Below the pieces are notes generated by a model. The model made no database searches, was not told where the DNA came from, and saw only the letters and a list, made by a program, of their open reading frames with translations. A stretch of 64,000 bases of DNA from assembly GCF_049341065.1 (NCBI RefSeq), contig NZ_JBMPIX010000017.1, forward strand, positions 23,335 through 87,334, written 5' to 3'. The stretch is from Pacificoceanicola sp049341065. GTDB lineage: Bacteria; Pseudomonadota; Alphaproteobacteria; Rhodobacterales; Rhodobacteraceae. This document shows, in pieces, positions 26,208-35,974 of the stretch. The position numbers were made by a program, and so were the translations under genes. Each line of letters opens with the position of its first letter. Positions within the stretch are counted from its first letter, which is position 1.

Positions 26208-28157
26208 ATGAGCTTGCCCCCCGGATTCCTGGACGAATTGCGTACCCGCACCAGCATGGCCCAAGTGGCCGGGCGCAAAGTGATGTGGGATAACCGCAAG
26301 TCCAATCAGGGCAAAGGCGACCTATGGGCGCCGTGCCCTTTCCATCAGGAAAAGTCCGCGTCTTTTCATGTGGATGACCGGAAGGGGTATTACTATTGCT
26401 TCGGTTGTCAGGCCAAGGGTGACGCGATTTCCTTTGTGCGTGAAACGGAGAATGTCGGCTTTATGGAAGCCATTGAAATCCTTGCCCAAGAGGCCGGGAT
26501 GGAGGTTCCAAAACAGGACCCCAAGGCGCAGGAAAAGGCCGATCGCCGGACGCTTTTGGTCGAGGTTATGGAGCAGGCGGTGCAGTTCTTCCGGCTGCAG
26601 TTGAAGCGAGGCGGGGCCGAGGCCGCGCGGGCCTATCTGCAAAAGCGCGGTCTGGACGAGGGCGCGCTTGAGCGGTTCGAGATCGGCTTTGCGCCGCCGG
26701 GTTGGGAGAACCTGCGCGAACATCTGAAGGGCAAAGGCGTCCCGATTGATCTGATGCTGGGTGCCGGGCTTGTGAAGGCCTCGGACAAGGGGCGCGAGCC
26801 CTATGATGTGTTCCGCGACCGGATCATGTTCCCGATCCGGGACGCGCGGGGGCGGGCGATTGCCTTTGGCGGACGCGCCATGGACCCCAACGATAACGCC
26901 AAGTACCTGAATTCTCCGGAAACCGCGCTGTTCGACAAGTCGCGCAACCTGTACAACCTGCGCCCGGCGCGTGAGGCCAGTGGCAAAGGTCAGCCCTTGG
27001 TCGTGGCCGAGGGCTATATGGATGTGATCGCGCTGAGCGAGGCAGGGTTTGGTGCCTCGGTCGCGCCGCTGGGAACGGCGGTGACAGAGCCGCAGTTGCA
27101 GTTGATGTGGCGGCTGAGCGATGAGCCGATCATTGCGCTGGATGGCGACAAGGCGGGTCTGCGCGCCGCCTACCGTGTGATCGATCTGGCGCTGCCGTTG
27201 CTTGAGGCCGGTAAGGGATTGCGCTTTGCGATAATGCCCGAAGGTCAGGATCCCGACGATCTGTTGCGCAAAAAGGGGCCTGATGCAGTGCGCGCCGTGC
27301 TTGAGGCGGCGATGCCCATGGTTGGCCTTCTGTGGCGGCAGGAAACCGAAGGGCGGGTCTTTGACAGTCCGGAACGCAAGGCCGCGCTGGACAAGGAACT
27401 GCGTGCCCGAATTGCCAAGATTCAGGACCCGTCTCTGCGCCATCACTATGGGCAGGAAATCAAGGAACTGCGCTATGAGTTGTTCCGCACCAAACGCTCT
27501 GGCAATCAAGGGCAGGGGACATGGAAAAAGCGGGATTGGCGCGCGCCGCCTCCGGCCTCGCCGGGGGCCAAGTCTTCTTTGCTGGTACTTGGGGGGGAAA
27601 GCGCCGAGATGCAGATGCGCGAAGCGGTGGTGCTGGGCGCCATCCTTTCGGCCCCGGAAATCGCAGCGGAATTCGACACCCGGCTGGAAGCGATGCCTTG
27701 TAGCGACGGCCAGATCGCGCTGCTTCGGGACGTGATCTTGCGCAGCATTGGAGCTGAGGACCAGATGCGGGCCAATGCTGAAGAGGCAATTGGCGCCGAA
27801 GCCCTTGAAACCCTGCTATCGGCGCGCCATCTGCAGGTGGTGCCTTGTATTCGCCGCCCCGGCGATGCCGAGTTGTCGCGTATGACTGTGGCCGAAGAGC
27901 TGGCCAAACTGGACGCGCATCAGGGGTGGCAGGCGGAATTGTCCGAGGCTGAAGAAGACCTTGAGGAATTGGCCGATGAGGCTGTCACATGGCGTTTGGC
28001 CCAAGCTGCGCAAGCACGCGCGCAGGCTGGACGCGTGAATGAAGAGGATGATGCAGAGTTCGATGTGGGTCCGAATGGCGCCCATATCGACAAATCCGAA
28101 CGCAGCGCACTTGATTCGCTTCTGTCACAGATTCGATTTGATAAGTCGCAGCGCTAG
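26208..28157 (+). CDS. dnaG: DNA primase
   Basis: A 649-residue primase that makes RNA primers for replication. The zinc-binding domain has C43/H46 (APCPFH) and C64/C67 (YYYCFGC). The Toprim core has VVAEGYMDVIALSEAGF and the DGDKAGLRAA acidic motif, and the C-terminal helicase-interaction region is acidic. The start MSLPPGFLDELR matches the family. It precedes rpoD, as in the conserved dnaG–rpoD arrangement. Confidence 0.96.
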   Translation: MSLPPGFLDELRTRTSMAQVAGRKVMWDNRKSNQGKGDLWAPCPFHQEKSASFHVDDRKGYYYCFGCQAKGDAISFVRETENVGFMEAIEILAQEAGMEVPKQDPKAQEKADRRTLLVEVMEQAVQFFRLQLKRGGAEAARAYLQKRGLDEGALERFEIGFAPPGWENLREHLKGKGVPIDLMLGAGLVKASDKGREPYDVFRDRIMFPIRDARGRAIAFGGRAMDPNDNAKYLNSPETALFDKSRNLYNLRPAREASGKGQPLVVAEGYMDVIALSEAGFGASVAPLGTAVTEPQLQLMWRLSDEPIIALDGDKAGLRAAYRVIDLALPLLEAGKGLRFAIMPEGQDPDDLLRKKGPDAVRAVLEAAMPMVGLLWRQETEGRVFDSPERKAALDKELRARIAKIQDPSLRHHYGQEIKELRYELFRTKRSGNQGQGTWKKRDWRAPPPASPGAKSSLLVLGGESAEMQMREAVVLGAILSAPEIAAEFDTRLEAMPCSDGQIALLRDVILRSIGAEDQMRANAEEAIGAEALETLLSARHLQVVPCIRRPGDAELSRMTVAEELAKLDAHQGWQAELSEAEEDLEELADEAVTWRLAQAAQARAQAGRVNEEDDAEFDVGPNGAHIDKSERSALDSLLSQIRFDKSQR

Positions 28158-28256
28158 CTTTGCAGAAGAAACCGTAAGGAAAACAGGGTAAACGGGATCG
28201 CGAATCACTCGAACGTTCTGATGATTCGTGTTAACGAATCACTTTGCGACCCGAAT
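28113..28256. promoter_or_regulatory. rpoD upstream region with a GANTC cluster and a perfect dyad
   Basis: Six GANTC sites (CcrM methylation targets in alphaproteobacteria) lie at 28113, 28130, 28202, 28223, 28236 and 28252, four of them within 55 bp in the dnaG–rpoD gap. A perfect inverted repeat GATTCGT-GTTA-ACGAATC occupies 28223–28240, and CGAATCACT is repeated at 28201 and 28235. This is a likely regulated rpoD promoter; the factor is unknown. Confidence 0.5.
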
Positions 28257-28275
28257 CCCCGACGAGGAGAGCCTG

Positions 28276-30258
<1,983 letters not shown>

Positions 30259-30262
30259 GCCC

Positions 30263-30544
30263 GTGTCGCTCTGGAAGAAACTGTTCGGCGGCGGCGAAGC
30301 TGCAAAGGCTCCTGCCGCCGAAGCCCTTGAATACGAAGGGTTCCGCATCACGCCGGAGCCAATCGACGAAGGCGGCCAGTACCGCGTCTGCGCTGTGATC
30401 GAGCGCGAGATGGACGGTGAGACGAAGACCCATCGTCTGATCCGCGCCGACCTGATCCGCGAGTATGACGTCTGCGTCGAGGCTTCGGTGAACAAGGCGA
30501 AGCAGATGATCGACCAGATGGGTATGGGGCTGTTCCGGGCATGA
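30263..30544 (+). CDS. HlyU-family small protein
   Basis: A 93-residue protein, MSLWKKLFGGGEAAKAP, with the core EYEGFRITPEPIDEGGQYRVCAVIE and KTHRLIRADLI of the alphaproteobacterial HlyU-like family. The family name comes from a Vibrio haemolysin regulator, but alphaproteobacterial members are uncharacterised small cytoplasmic proteins, so no regulatory function should be assumed. The GTG start is 4 nt after the rpoD stop, and it overlaps the next gene by 4 nt. Confidence 0.8.
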   Translation: MSLWKKLFGGGEAAKAPAAEALEYEGFRITPEPIDEGGQYRVCAVIEREMDGETKTHRLIRADLIREYDVCVEASVNKAKQMIDQMGMGLFRA

Positions 30545-31143
30545 GCGTCGGGGCGGCGAGGGGCGCGGCAAACGCCCGGAGCCGCCGTCCCGCTTGGTTG
30601 AGCGGTTTTTTCGCCCTGCTCAGCCTCTGCATCATGGTCATCGGCTTCGTTCCGGCCTTCCTCGATATGGCCGGATATCCCTTCCTGCCTTCGCTGGCCT
30701 GGATGGCGGCGATGGGCGATATCGCGACTCCCGTCGGTCTCATTTGCGCGCTGGCGATCAGCTGGATCCTGTTCGCAACGCGCGAGAGCAACACCTACTT
30801 CAGGGGAGTTAGCCCCAACAGGCTGTTCCTCCAGCTCTTCTGGACGACACTGATGATGTGGGCCTGCGCCTACAACGTTCTGCTGTTCGGCTGGCCCATT
30901 GCACGGGCGTTGGTGTCAGACGAAGACGTCCGGCTGGAGTTCGTGGTCCGGCGCGATCCGGGCTACAGTGACAGGAAATGTCGGCGGAGGGTCGAGCTGG
31001 AGGGGCTGCCCTGGACGTCTGACCGCCTGTGCTTCGTGCCTGCCGAGGTCTTCGACGCCGTCAAGCGTGGCGACCGGGTTGCGGTCATCGGGCATGGAAC
31101 ATCGGATGGCGTCTTCTTCGATGATGTCGAACGCTTGCGGTGA
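30541..31143 (+). CDS. Membrane protein of unknown function
   Basis: A 200-residue protein with about three membrane segments (near 22–42, 53–80 and 92–118) and a soluble C-terminal domain with cysteines in a CRRRVELEGLPWTSDRLCFVP context. It overlaps its neighbours by 4 nt on each side, suggesting one transcript. I do not recognise the family. Confidence 0.65.
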   Translation: MSVGAARGAANARSRRPAWLSGFFALLSLCIMVIGFVPAFLDMAGYPFLPSLAWMAAMGDIATPVGLICALAISWILFATRESNTYFRGVSPNRLFLQLFWTTLMMWACAYNVLLFGWPIARALVSDEDVRLEFVVRRDPGYSDRKCRRRVELEGLPWTSDRLCFVPAEVFDAVKRGDRVAVIGHGTSDGVFFDDVERLR

Positions 31144-31373
31144 GTTTGCTGCGCCGCATCCTGGAGGCTCTGAACTGGCCCGTCCTGCTCTTTCTCTGTG
31201 CCACGCTGGGCCTCGCGCCCTTCCGTCCTGAGCCTCATATCTGGGAAAAATTGAAGATGTTGGGCCAAGGCGATCTGAGCCGTGCTGTCGACATTTTCGA
31301 CCTCGTCCTGCATGGCCTGCCGTGGGTGTTTCTCCTTTTGAAACTGGTGCTAGCCCGGCGGGACTCGGAGTAG
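31140..31373 (+). CDS. Small membrane protein, often annotated as RND-transporter-like
   Basis: A 77-residue protein (GTG start) with two hydrophobic segments flanking APFRPEPHIWEKLKMLGQGDLSRAVDIFD. Similar short proteins are commonly named RND transporter in databases, but this is far too short to be a pump and the name is probably a propagated error. It overlaps the preceding gene by 4 nt. Confidence 0.65.
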   Translation: MSLLRRILEALNWPVLLFLCATLGLAPFRPEPHIWEKLKMLGQGDLSRAVDIFDLVLHGLPWVFLLLKLVLARRDSE

Positions 31374-31515
31374 GCGAACCCGGAGTCAACGGTTTACCGC
31401 CTAGGCAATAACGGGGTGAATTTGCTGCATTTTGCGCGAGACCCAAAGCTGATCTGCACCTTTTCTGGGGAACCTGTCTGTTACAACCGCGTTGAGCACA
31501 CAGGAGGCCAAGTCC

Positions 31516-31767
31516 ATGAAAAAGACCGCACTATCCACTTTCGCCCTGCTTTTTGCCGCTGCCGGAGCCGTGGCCGCCACCGATGTGCTCTTGGTCGATA
31601 CCCCGACCGTGATCGAGATCGAGGTGGACGCCGCGGACCTGGCCCGCTGTCAGGAAACACTGGCGCAGGTCGCTCAGATGCCGGTTGTCACTGACAATGG
31701 CTCAGCGACCTGGTTCAGCAATGCAGGCGACCTGCCTCAGGTCGCCTGCGTTCTCAAGGATACTTAG
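31516..31767 (+). CDS. Small secreted protein of unknown function
   Basis: An 83-residue protein with signal peptide MKKTALSTFALLFAAAGAVA, likely cleaved before ATDV. The mature part has two cysteines (ARCQETL and VACVLKD). AGGAGG lies 7 bp upstream of the ATG. Its stop overlaps that of the convergent hydrolase gene by 4 nt. Confidence 0.7.
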   Translation: MKKTALSTFALLFAAAGAVAATDVLLVDTPTVIEIEVDAADLARCQETLAQVAQMPVVTDNGSATWFSNAGDLPQVACVLKDT

Positions 31768-32669
31768 GACAGATGTTCGTTGAAAAAGGCGATTGTCCGA
31801 TCCCACGCCAATTCCGCTGTCGCTTCATCATAGCGGGGCGTTGAATCGTTGTGAAAGCCGTGGTTCACGCCGGGATAGATGTACGCGGTGTATTCTTTGC
31901 CATGTTCCTTGAGGGCCGCCTCATAGGCGGGCCAGCCTTCGTTGATCCGTTCATCCAGCTCAGCGTATTGCAACAATAGGGGCGCCTGAATGCGTGGCAC
32001 ATCCGAGGCCGAGGGCTGTCGACCGTAAAACGGCACCGAAGCGCTCAGTTCCGGGTAGGCCACCGCAAGGGCGTTGCACACACCTCCGCCATAGCAAAAG
32101 CCAACGCAGCCGACCTTGCCGGTCGTGTCGTCATGGCCTGCCATGAACTCGTAGGCGGCGAAGAAATCGTTCATCAGCTTTTCGCCATCTACAGTGCGCT
32201 GCAGTTCGCGTCCTTCGGCGTCGTTGCCGGGATAGCCGCCGACCGAAGTCAGACCGTCTGGTGCCAAAGCGATGAAGCCAGCTTTGGCCACCCGTCGCGC
32301 GACGTCCTCGATATAGGGGTTCAGCCCTCGGTTTTCGTGCACAACCACAACGGCGGGCAGGGGGCCAGTGGCATTCGCGGGCTTGACCAGATAGCCGTGC
32401 ACCTCACCGTGCCCATTGGGCGACGGGTATGTGATATATTCTGGGGATATGTCGGGATCGTTGAAGCTGACCTGCTCGGCCAAGGCATAGTTGGGTGACA
32501 ACATGTTGAGTAAGGTCAAGGCGGTTACGCTACCCACGGCGAATTTTCCGGCGCGATCCAGAAATTCGCGTTTGGAAATCTTGCCGTGCGCGTAGTAGTC
32601 GTAAAGGTCGAGCAGTTCCTGGTCGAAATCAGCCGCAGTCATGCGGCGTTGGGGGGATTGGTCGTTCAT
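31764..32669 (-). CDS. Dienelactone hydrolase family protein, probably exported
   Basis: A 301-residue alpha/beta hydrolase. The nucleophile elbow is VGCVGFCYGGG (cysteine nucleophile, as in dienelactone hydrolases); PGVNHGFHND holds the likely catalytic His, and the Asp/Glu fits the YAELDERINEG segment. An N-terminal extension with KREFLDRAGKFAVGSVTALTLLNMLSPNYALA looks like a signal or anchor following a Tat-like region, so the enzyme is probably periplasmic. ATG at 32642 is an alternative start. Substrate unknown. Confidence 0.85.
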   Translation of the reverse strand: MNDQSPQRRMTAADFDQELLDLYDYYAHGKISKREFLDRAGKFAVGSVTALTLLNMLSPNYALAEQVSFNDPDISPEYITYPSPNGHGEVHGYLVKPANATGPLPAVVVVHENRGLNPYIEDVARRVAKAGFIALAPDGLTSVGGYPGNDAEGRELQRTVDGEKLMNDFFAAYEFMAGHDDTTGKVGCVGFCYGGGVCNALAVAYPELSASVPFYGRQPSASDVPRIQAPLLLQYAELDERINEGWPAYEAALKEHGKEYTAYIYPGVNHGFHNDSTPRYDEATAELAWDRTIAFFNEHLS

Positions 32670-32760
32670 TATCGCAGTCTCCCTGATTGGGGCCGTTGAT
32701 CCGGTGCCCGTTGAGTGACAGGGATGTTAGGGCGGTTTTGACCTTGGGGAAGCCTTCTTG

Positions 32761-33165
32761 ATGCAAAAGACCTTCACAATCTCGACACGGGGGCAGGGGC
32801 TGTATGGATTTACCGGTCAGGTCGCCGATTGGGTGCGCGGAACCGGACTTCTGACGCTGTTCATTCGTCACACCTCGGCCAGCCTTGTGATCCAGGAAAA
32901 CGCCGATCCTGAAGTGCAAAGCGATCTTCTGGCCTATTTTCAAAAGCTCGTTCCACCTGCGACCGACCCATCGATGTCCTATCTGACCCATACCTATGAA
33001 GGGCCAGACGACATGCCCGCGCATATCAAGGCCGCAATCCTGCCGGTATCGCTTGGTATTCCGGTAACTGATGGGCGGCTTGCTTTGGGCACCTGGCAGG
33101 GGATTTACTTGTTTGAGCATCGCAGCGCCCCGCATTCGCGTCAGGTGGTGGCGCATCTGGGATAG
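32761..33165 (+). CDS. yjbQ: YjbQ-family protein
   Basis: A 134-residue member of the YjbQ/UPF0047 family. The conserved RHTSASLVIQENADPEVQSD segment and the H-rich end EHRSAPHSRQVVAHLG are visible. Some members have weak thiamine-phosphate-synthase activity in vitro; the real role is uncertain. The ATG at 32761 is preferred to the TTG codon before it. Divergent from the hydrolase gene. Confidence 0.9.
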   Translation: MQKTFTISTRGQGLYGFTGQVADWVRGTGLLTLFIRHTSASLVIQENADPEVQSDLLAYFQKLVPPATDPSMSYLTHTYEGPDDMPAHIKAAILPVSLGIPVTDGRLALGTWQGIYLFEHRSAPHSRQVVAHLG

Positions 33166-33246
33166 GACTGGAATCTCCTACTTGCTGGTTGGCTCAGGTT
33201 TGCTAGGCTCAAGGCCATTATGAAACAAAGGGTTGTTGGTTAGCTC

Positions 33247-33975
33247 ATGGGTTTTCCGCATCGCACCACTGTTGTTGTCATAGGACTGGCCTTGGCTGGG
33301 GCGGTGGGCTTTGGTGTGCCCGAATATCTGTCGAGCCGCGGTCAGATTGGCGGCGCCGCTTGTCTGGGGCCGGGCAAGGACGGCAAGCTTTGCCGTTTTA
33401 TCGGGGGACCGATCGAGATGGCGGGTAGCCCTGTTTTCGTTGAGAAATTCCAGCACGCTTTTCTGCCAACCACGCGCAAGATCGATTTCGTCGACGGGTT
33501 TGGGCAAACTTGGACGGCGCCGCCCAAAACGCTGACCGACGGAGCCTCAATCCCCACCCTGTTCGAGCCTTTCATGGGCGACAGGCAGAGCCGTGAATAC
33601 CTAGAGGCAGCCGCCTTGCACGACGCCTATTGCGGCGTCGGCAACGAAGAGCTCGAGACGTTCCAGACCAAGCCCTGGGAAGAAGTTCATCGCATGTTTT
33701 ATGAGGCACTGCTGGTCGCGGGCACGCCTCCTGCAAAGGCCAAGATCATGTTCGCCGCGGTCTATCTGGGCGGGCCACGTTGGGATGATCCCGAGCGTTC
33801 ACTGGAAGGCGTCGATTCAGAGGCGCTGAAACGCGAAATGGAATGGTGCCTGAAATGGATCCGCGAAACTGACCCGGATGCGGATGAAATTGTGGCCTGG
33901 ATGAAGGCGCGCGAGACGGCTTTGAAATCAGGCGACAGCTCGAAACCTGATTATTTGCAGCAACGCGGGATCTGA
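33247..33975 (+). CDS. DUF1353 domain protein with an N-terminal signal or anchor
   Basis: A 242-residue protein with a hydrophobic N-terminus (TTVVVIGLALAGAVGFGV) and a DUF1353 core: FVDGFGQTWTAPPKTLTDGASIPTLFEPF, then AALHDAYCGVGN and FYEALLVAGTPPAKAKIMFAAVYLGGP. The family appears in phages and bacteria and has no settled function. The membrane-anchored form suggests an envelope role. Confidence 0.78.
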   Translation: MGFPHRTTVVVIGLALAGAVGFGVPEYLSSRGQIGGAACLGPGKDGKLCRFIGGPIEMAGSPVFVEKFQHAFLPTTRKIDFVDGFGQTWTAPPKTLTDGASIPTLFEPFMGDRQSREYLEAAALHDAYCGVGNEELETFQTKPWEEVHRMFYEALLVAGTPPAKAKIMFAAVYLGGPRWDDPERSLEGVDSEALKREMEWCLKWIRETDPDADEIVAWMKARETALKSGDSSKPDYLQQRGI

Positions 33976-34249
33976 CCTGCTTTAGCCAAGTCTTGGCCTC
34001 ATTGCGCTTGGGGTCAAATTTGGTGACGTGGATTGGCATATGCCGCCGGCTAGTCTTTTGCCAAATCCAACCCTTTGGGGAAGCTTGGGAACTGAGTCCC
34101 TTTCGCCACGTTCGGTTGTGTCACCATCTAGCGGCTGAAAATGACCACTACCCAAAACTTTGGGACTGACCTATAGTGGCTGTGGATAAGTGGGGGCAAA
34201 CCCCGCAATCAGGCACAAAGAGCAGAAAAAAGACGAGGGGGGACGGCCA
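33976..34249. other. 274-bp region upstream of nrdR
   Basis: No gene seen. It contains a perfect short dyad CCCAAA-AC-TTTGGG (34151–34164) and A+T-rich tracts likely to hold the nrdR promoter. I did not find a convincing NrdR box. Confidence 0.4.
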
Positions 34250-34726
34250 ATGCGCTGCCCGTTTTGCGGAAATATCGACACTCAAGTTAAAGATTCCCGG
34301 CCGGCCGAAGACCATGTCGCCATTCGCCGCCGACGTTTCTGCCCCGCATGTGGTGGGCGCTTTACAACTTATGAACGTGTGCAGTTGCGCGACCTCGTAG
34401 TGATCAAGTCCAACGGTCGGCGCGAGGATTTCGACCGGGACAAGCTGGAACGCTCGATCCGGATCGCGCTGCAGAAACGGCCACTTGATCCTGAACGCAT
34501 TGATCAGATGATTTCTGGGATCGTGCGACGACTTGAAAGCATGGGCGAAACCGACATCAGCTCGCACCAGATCGGTGAGATCGTGATGGAAACGCTTGCC
34601 CGGATCGACACCGTTGCCTACGTGCGGTTTGCCAGCGTTTACAAGAACTTCCAGGCGGCTGATGATTTCGACAAATTCGTCAGCGAATTGCGCCCGGACG
34701 TACCGGAAGCCCCGGCCGAGAAGTGA
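34250..34726 (+). CDS. nrdR: Transcriptional repressor NrdR
   Basis: A 158-residue repressor of ribonucleotide reductase genes. The N-terminal zinc ribbon is C3-x2-C6 (MRCPFCGN) and C31-x2-C34 (FCPACGGRFTTYERV), followed by an ATP-cone domain (VVIKSNGRREDFDRDKLERSI) that senses nucleotides. The start at 34250 gives the exact family N-terminus. The stop overlaps ribD by 4 nt. Confidence 0.96.
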   Translation: MRCPFCGNIDTQVKDSRPAEDHVAIRRRRFCPACGGRFTTYERVQLRDLVVIKSNGRREDFDRDKLERSIRIALQKRPLDPERIDQMISGIVRRLESMGETDISSHQIGEIVMETLARIDTVAYVRFASVYKNFQAADDFDKFVSELRPDVPEAPAEK

Positions 34727-35826
34727 GCCGGACAGATGCCCACCATATGGCCCATGCTCTAAGCTTGGGCCGCCGTGGGATGGGCAAATGCTGGCCCAAC
34801 CCGGCTGTCGGTTGCGTGATTGTCCGCGACGGGCGCATTGTCGGGCGCGGTTGGACGCAACCGGGCGGGCGTCCTCACGCGGAAACGCAGGCGCTTGCTA
34901 TGGCCGGGCAGGCGGCGCGTGGTGCCACTGCCTATGTCACGCTTGAACCCTGCGCCCATCACGGACAGACCCCGCCCTGCGCCGGTGCCTTGATCGATGC
35001 AGGTGTCACCCGGGTTGTGGCATCGGTGTCCGACAGCGACCCGCGCGTTGCGGGGCAAGGTTTTGACATGTTGCGCGGCGCCGGGATCGAGGTGACGACA
35101 GGTGTGCTGGCCGAGCAGGCCGCACAAGATCACGCCGGGTTTTTTCTGAAGGTGGAACAGGGGCGACCTTGGCTGACCCTGAAGCTTGCCATGAGCCTTG
35201 ATGGCCGGATCGCGACCGCCACGGGGGAAAGCCAATGGATCACGGGACCGCTGGCGCGCCGCGCCGTACACGGGCTGCGCAACATCCATGACGCTGTGAT
35301 GGTTGGTGGCGGCACCGCCCGCGCCGACGATCCTTCATTGACCGTGCGAGGCTTTGGGGCGGTGCACCAGCCGACGCGCGTGATTGTCTCTCGGTTTCTG
35401 GATCTGCCCTTGATGGGCCAGCTGGCCCGAACCGCGAAAGAGGTACCGGTCTGGATCTGTCACGGCCCGAATGCTGCCCCCGAATTGCTGCGCACATGGG
35501 AAGGGCTTGGCGCCCGATTGATCCCCTGCGGATTGCACGGCGGTCGCGTTGCCCCCGTTTCCTTGATGACCGCGCTGGGACAAGCCGGCCTTACCCGCGT
35601 GTTCTGCGAAGGCGGCGGTCAATTGGCGGCGTCGCTTCTGGCGGCTGATATGGTGGACGAGTTACATGTCTTTACCGCCGGGCTGGCGCTGGGGGCCGAA
35701 GGGCATCCCGGTCTTGGTGCCTTGGGTGTCGAAAGACTGGCCGCAGCACCTCGTTTTCAGCTTGTGGATGTCTCGGTGGAGGGTGAGGACATTCGGCACG
35801 TCTGGCGCCGCAGTGCAGCGAGTTAA
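34723..35826 (+). CDS. ribD: Bifunctional riboflavin deaminase/reductase RibD
   Basis: A 367-residue enzyme for two early steps of riboflavin synthesis. The deaminase domain has zinc-binding HAE (52–54) and YVTLEPCAHHGQTPPC (C77, C86), and the reductase domain follows from about 140 (KLAMSLDGRIATATGESQWITG). The GTG start overlaps nrdR. ribE lies 4.8 kb away, beyond the kps cassette. Confidence 0.96.
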   Translation: MSRTDAHHMAHALSLGRRGMGKCWPNPAVGCVIVRDGRIVGRGWTQPGGRPHAETQALAMAGQAARGATAYVTLEPCAHHGQTPPCAGALIDAGVTRVVASVSDSDPRVAGQGFDMLRGAGIEVTTGVLAEQAAQDHAGFFLKVEQGRPWLTLKLAMSLDGRIATATGESQWITGPLARRAVHGLRNIHDAVMVGGGTARADDPSLTVRGFGAVHQPTRVIVSRFLDLPLMGQLARTAKEVPVWICHGPNAAPELLRTWEGLGARLIPCGLHGGRVAPVSLMTALGQAGLTRVFCEGGGQLAASLLAADMVDELHVFTAGLALGAEGHPGLGALGVERLAAAPRFQLVDVSVEGEDIRHVWRRSAAS

Positions 35827-35974
35827 AAGTGGCGTTGCGTCAACGGGTTGCCCTTCGGGGTTGATCTGAGACGCGCGCATGATTTCTGCGGTGGAAAAGT
35901 TGGAAAACTTCTTCTGCGTCAAGGGTTTGTTAACGCAGCTTAACCAAGTGGCCAAACCTGTGACGCCAAGCCCT

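Noticed and set aside
35930..35943. TTAA-N6-TTAA as a CtrA box
   Set aside because: Spacing is 6, not 7, and it lies between convergent genes.
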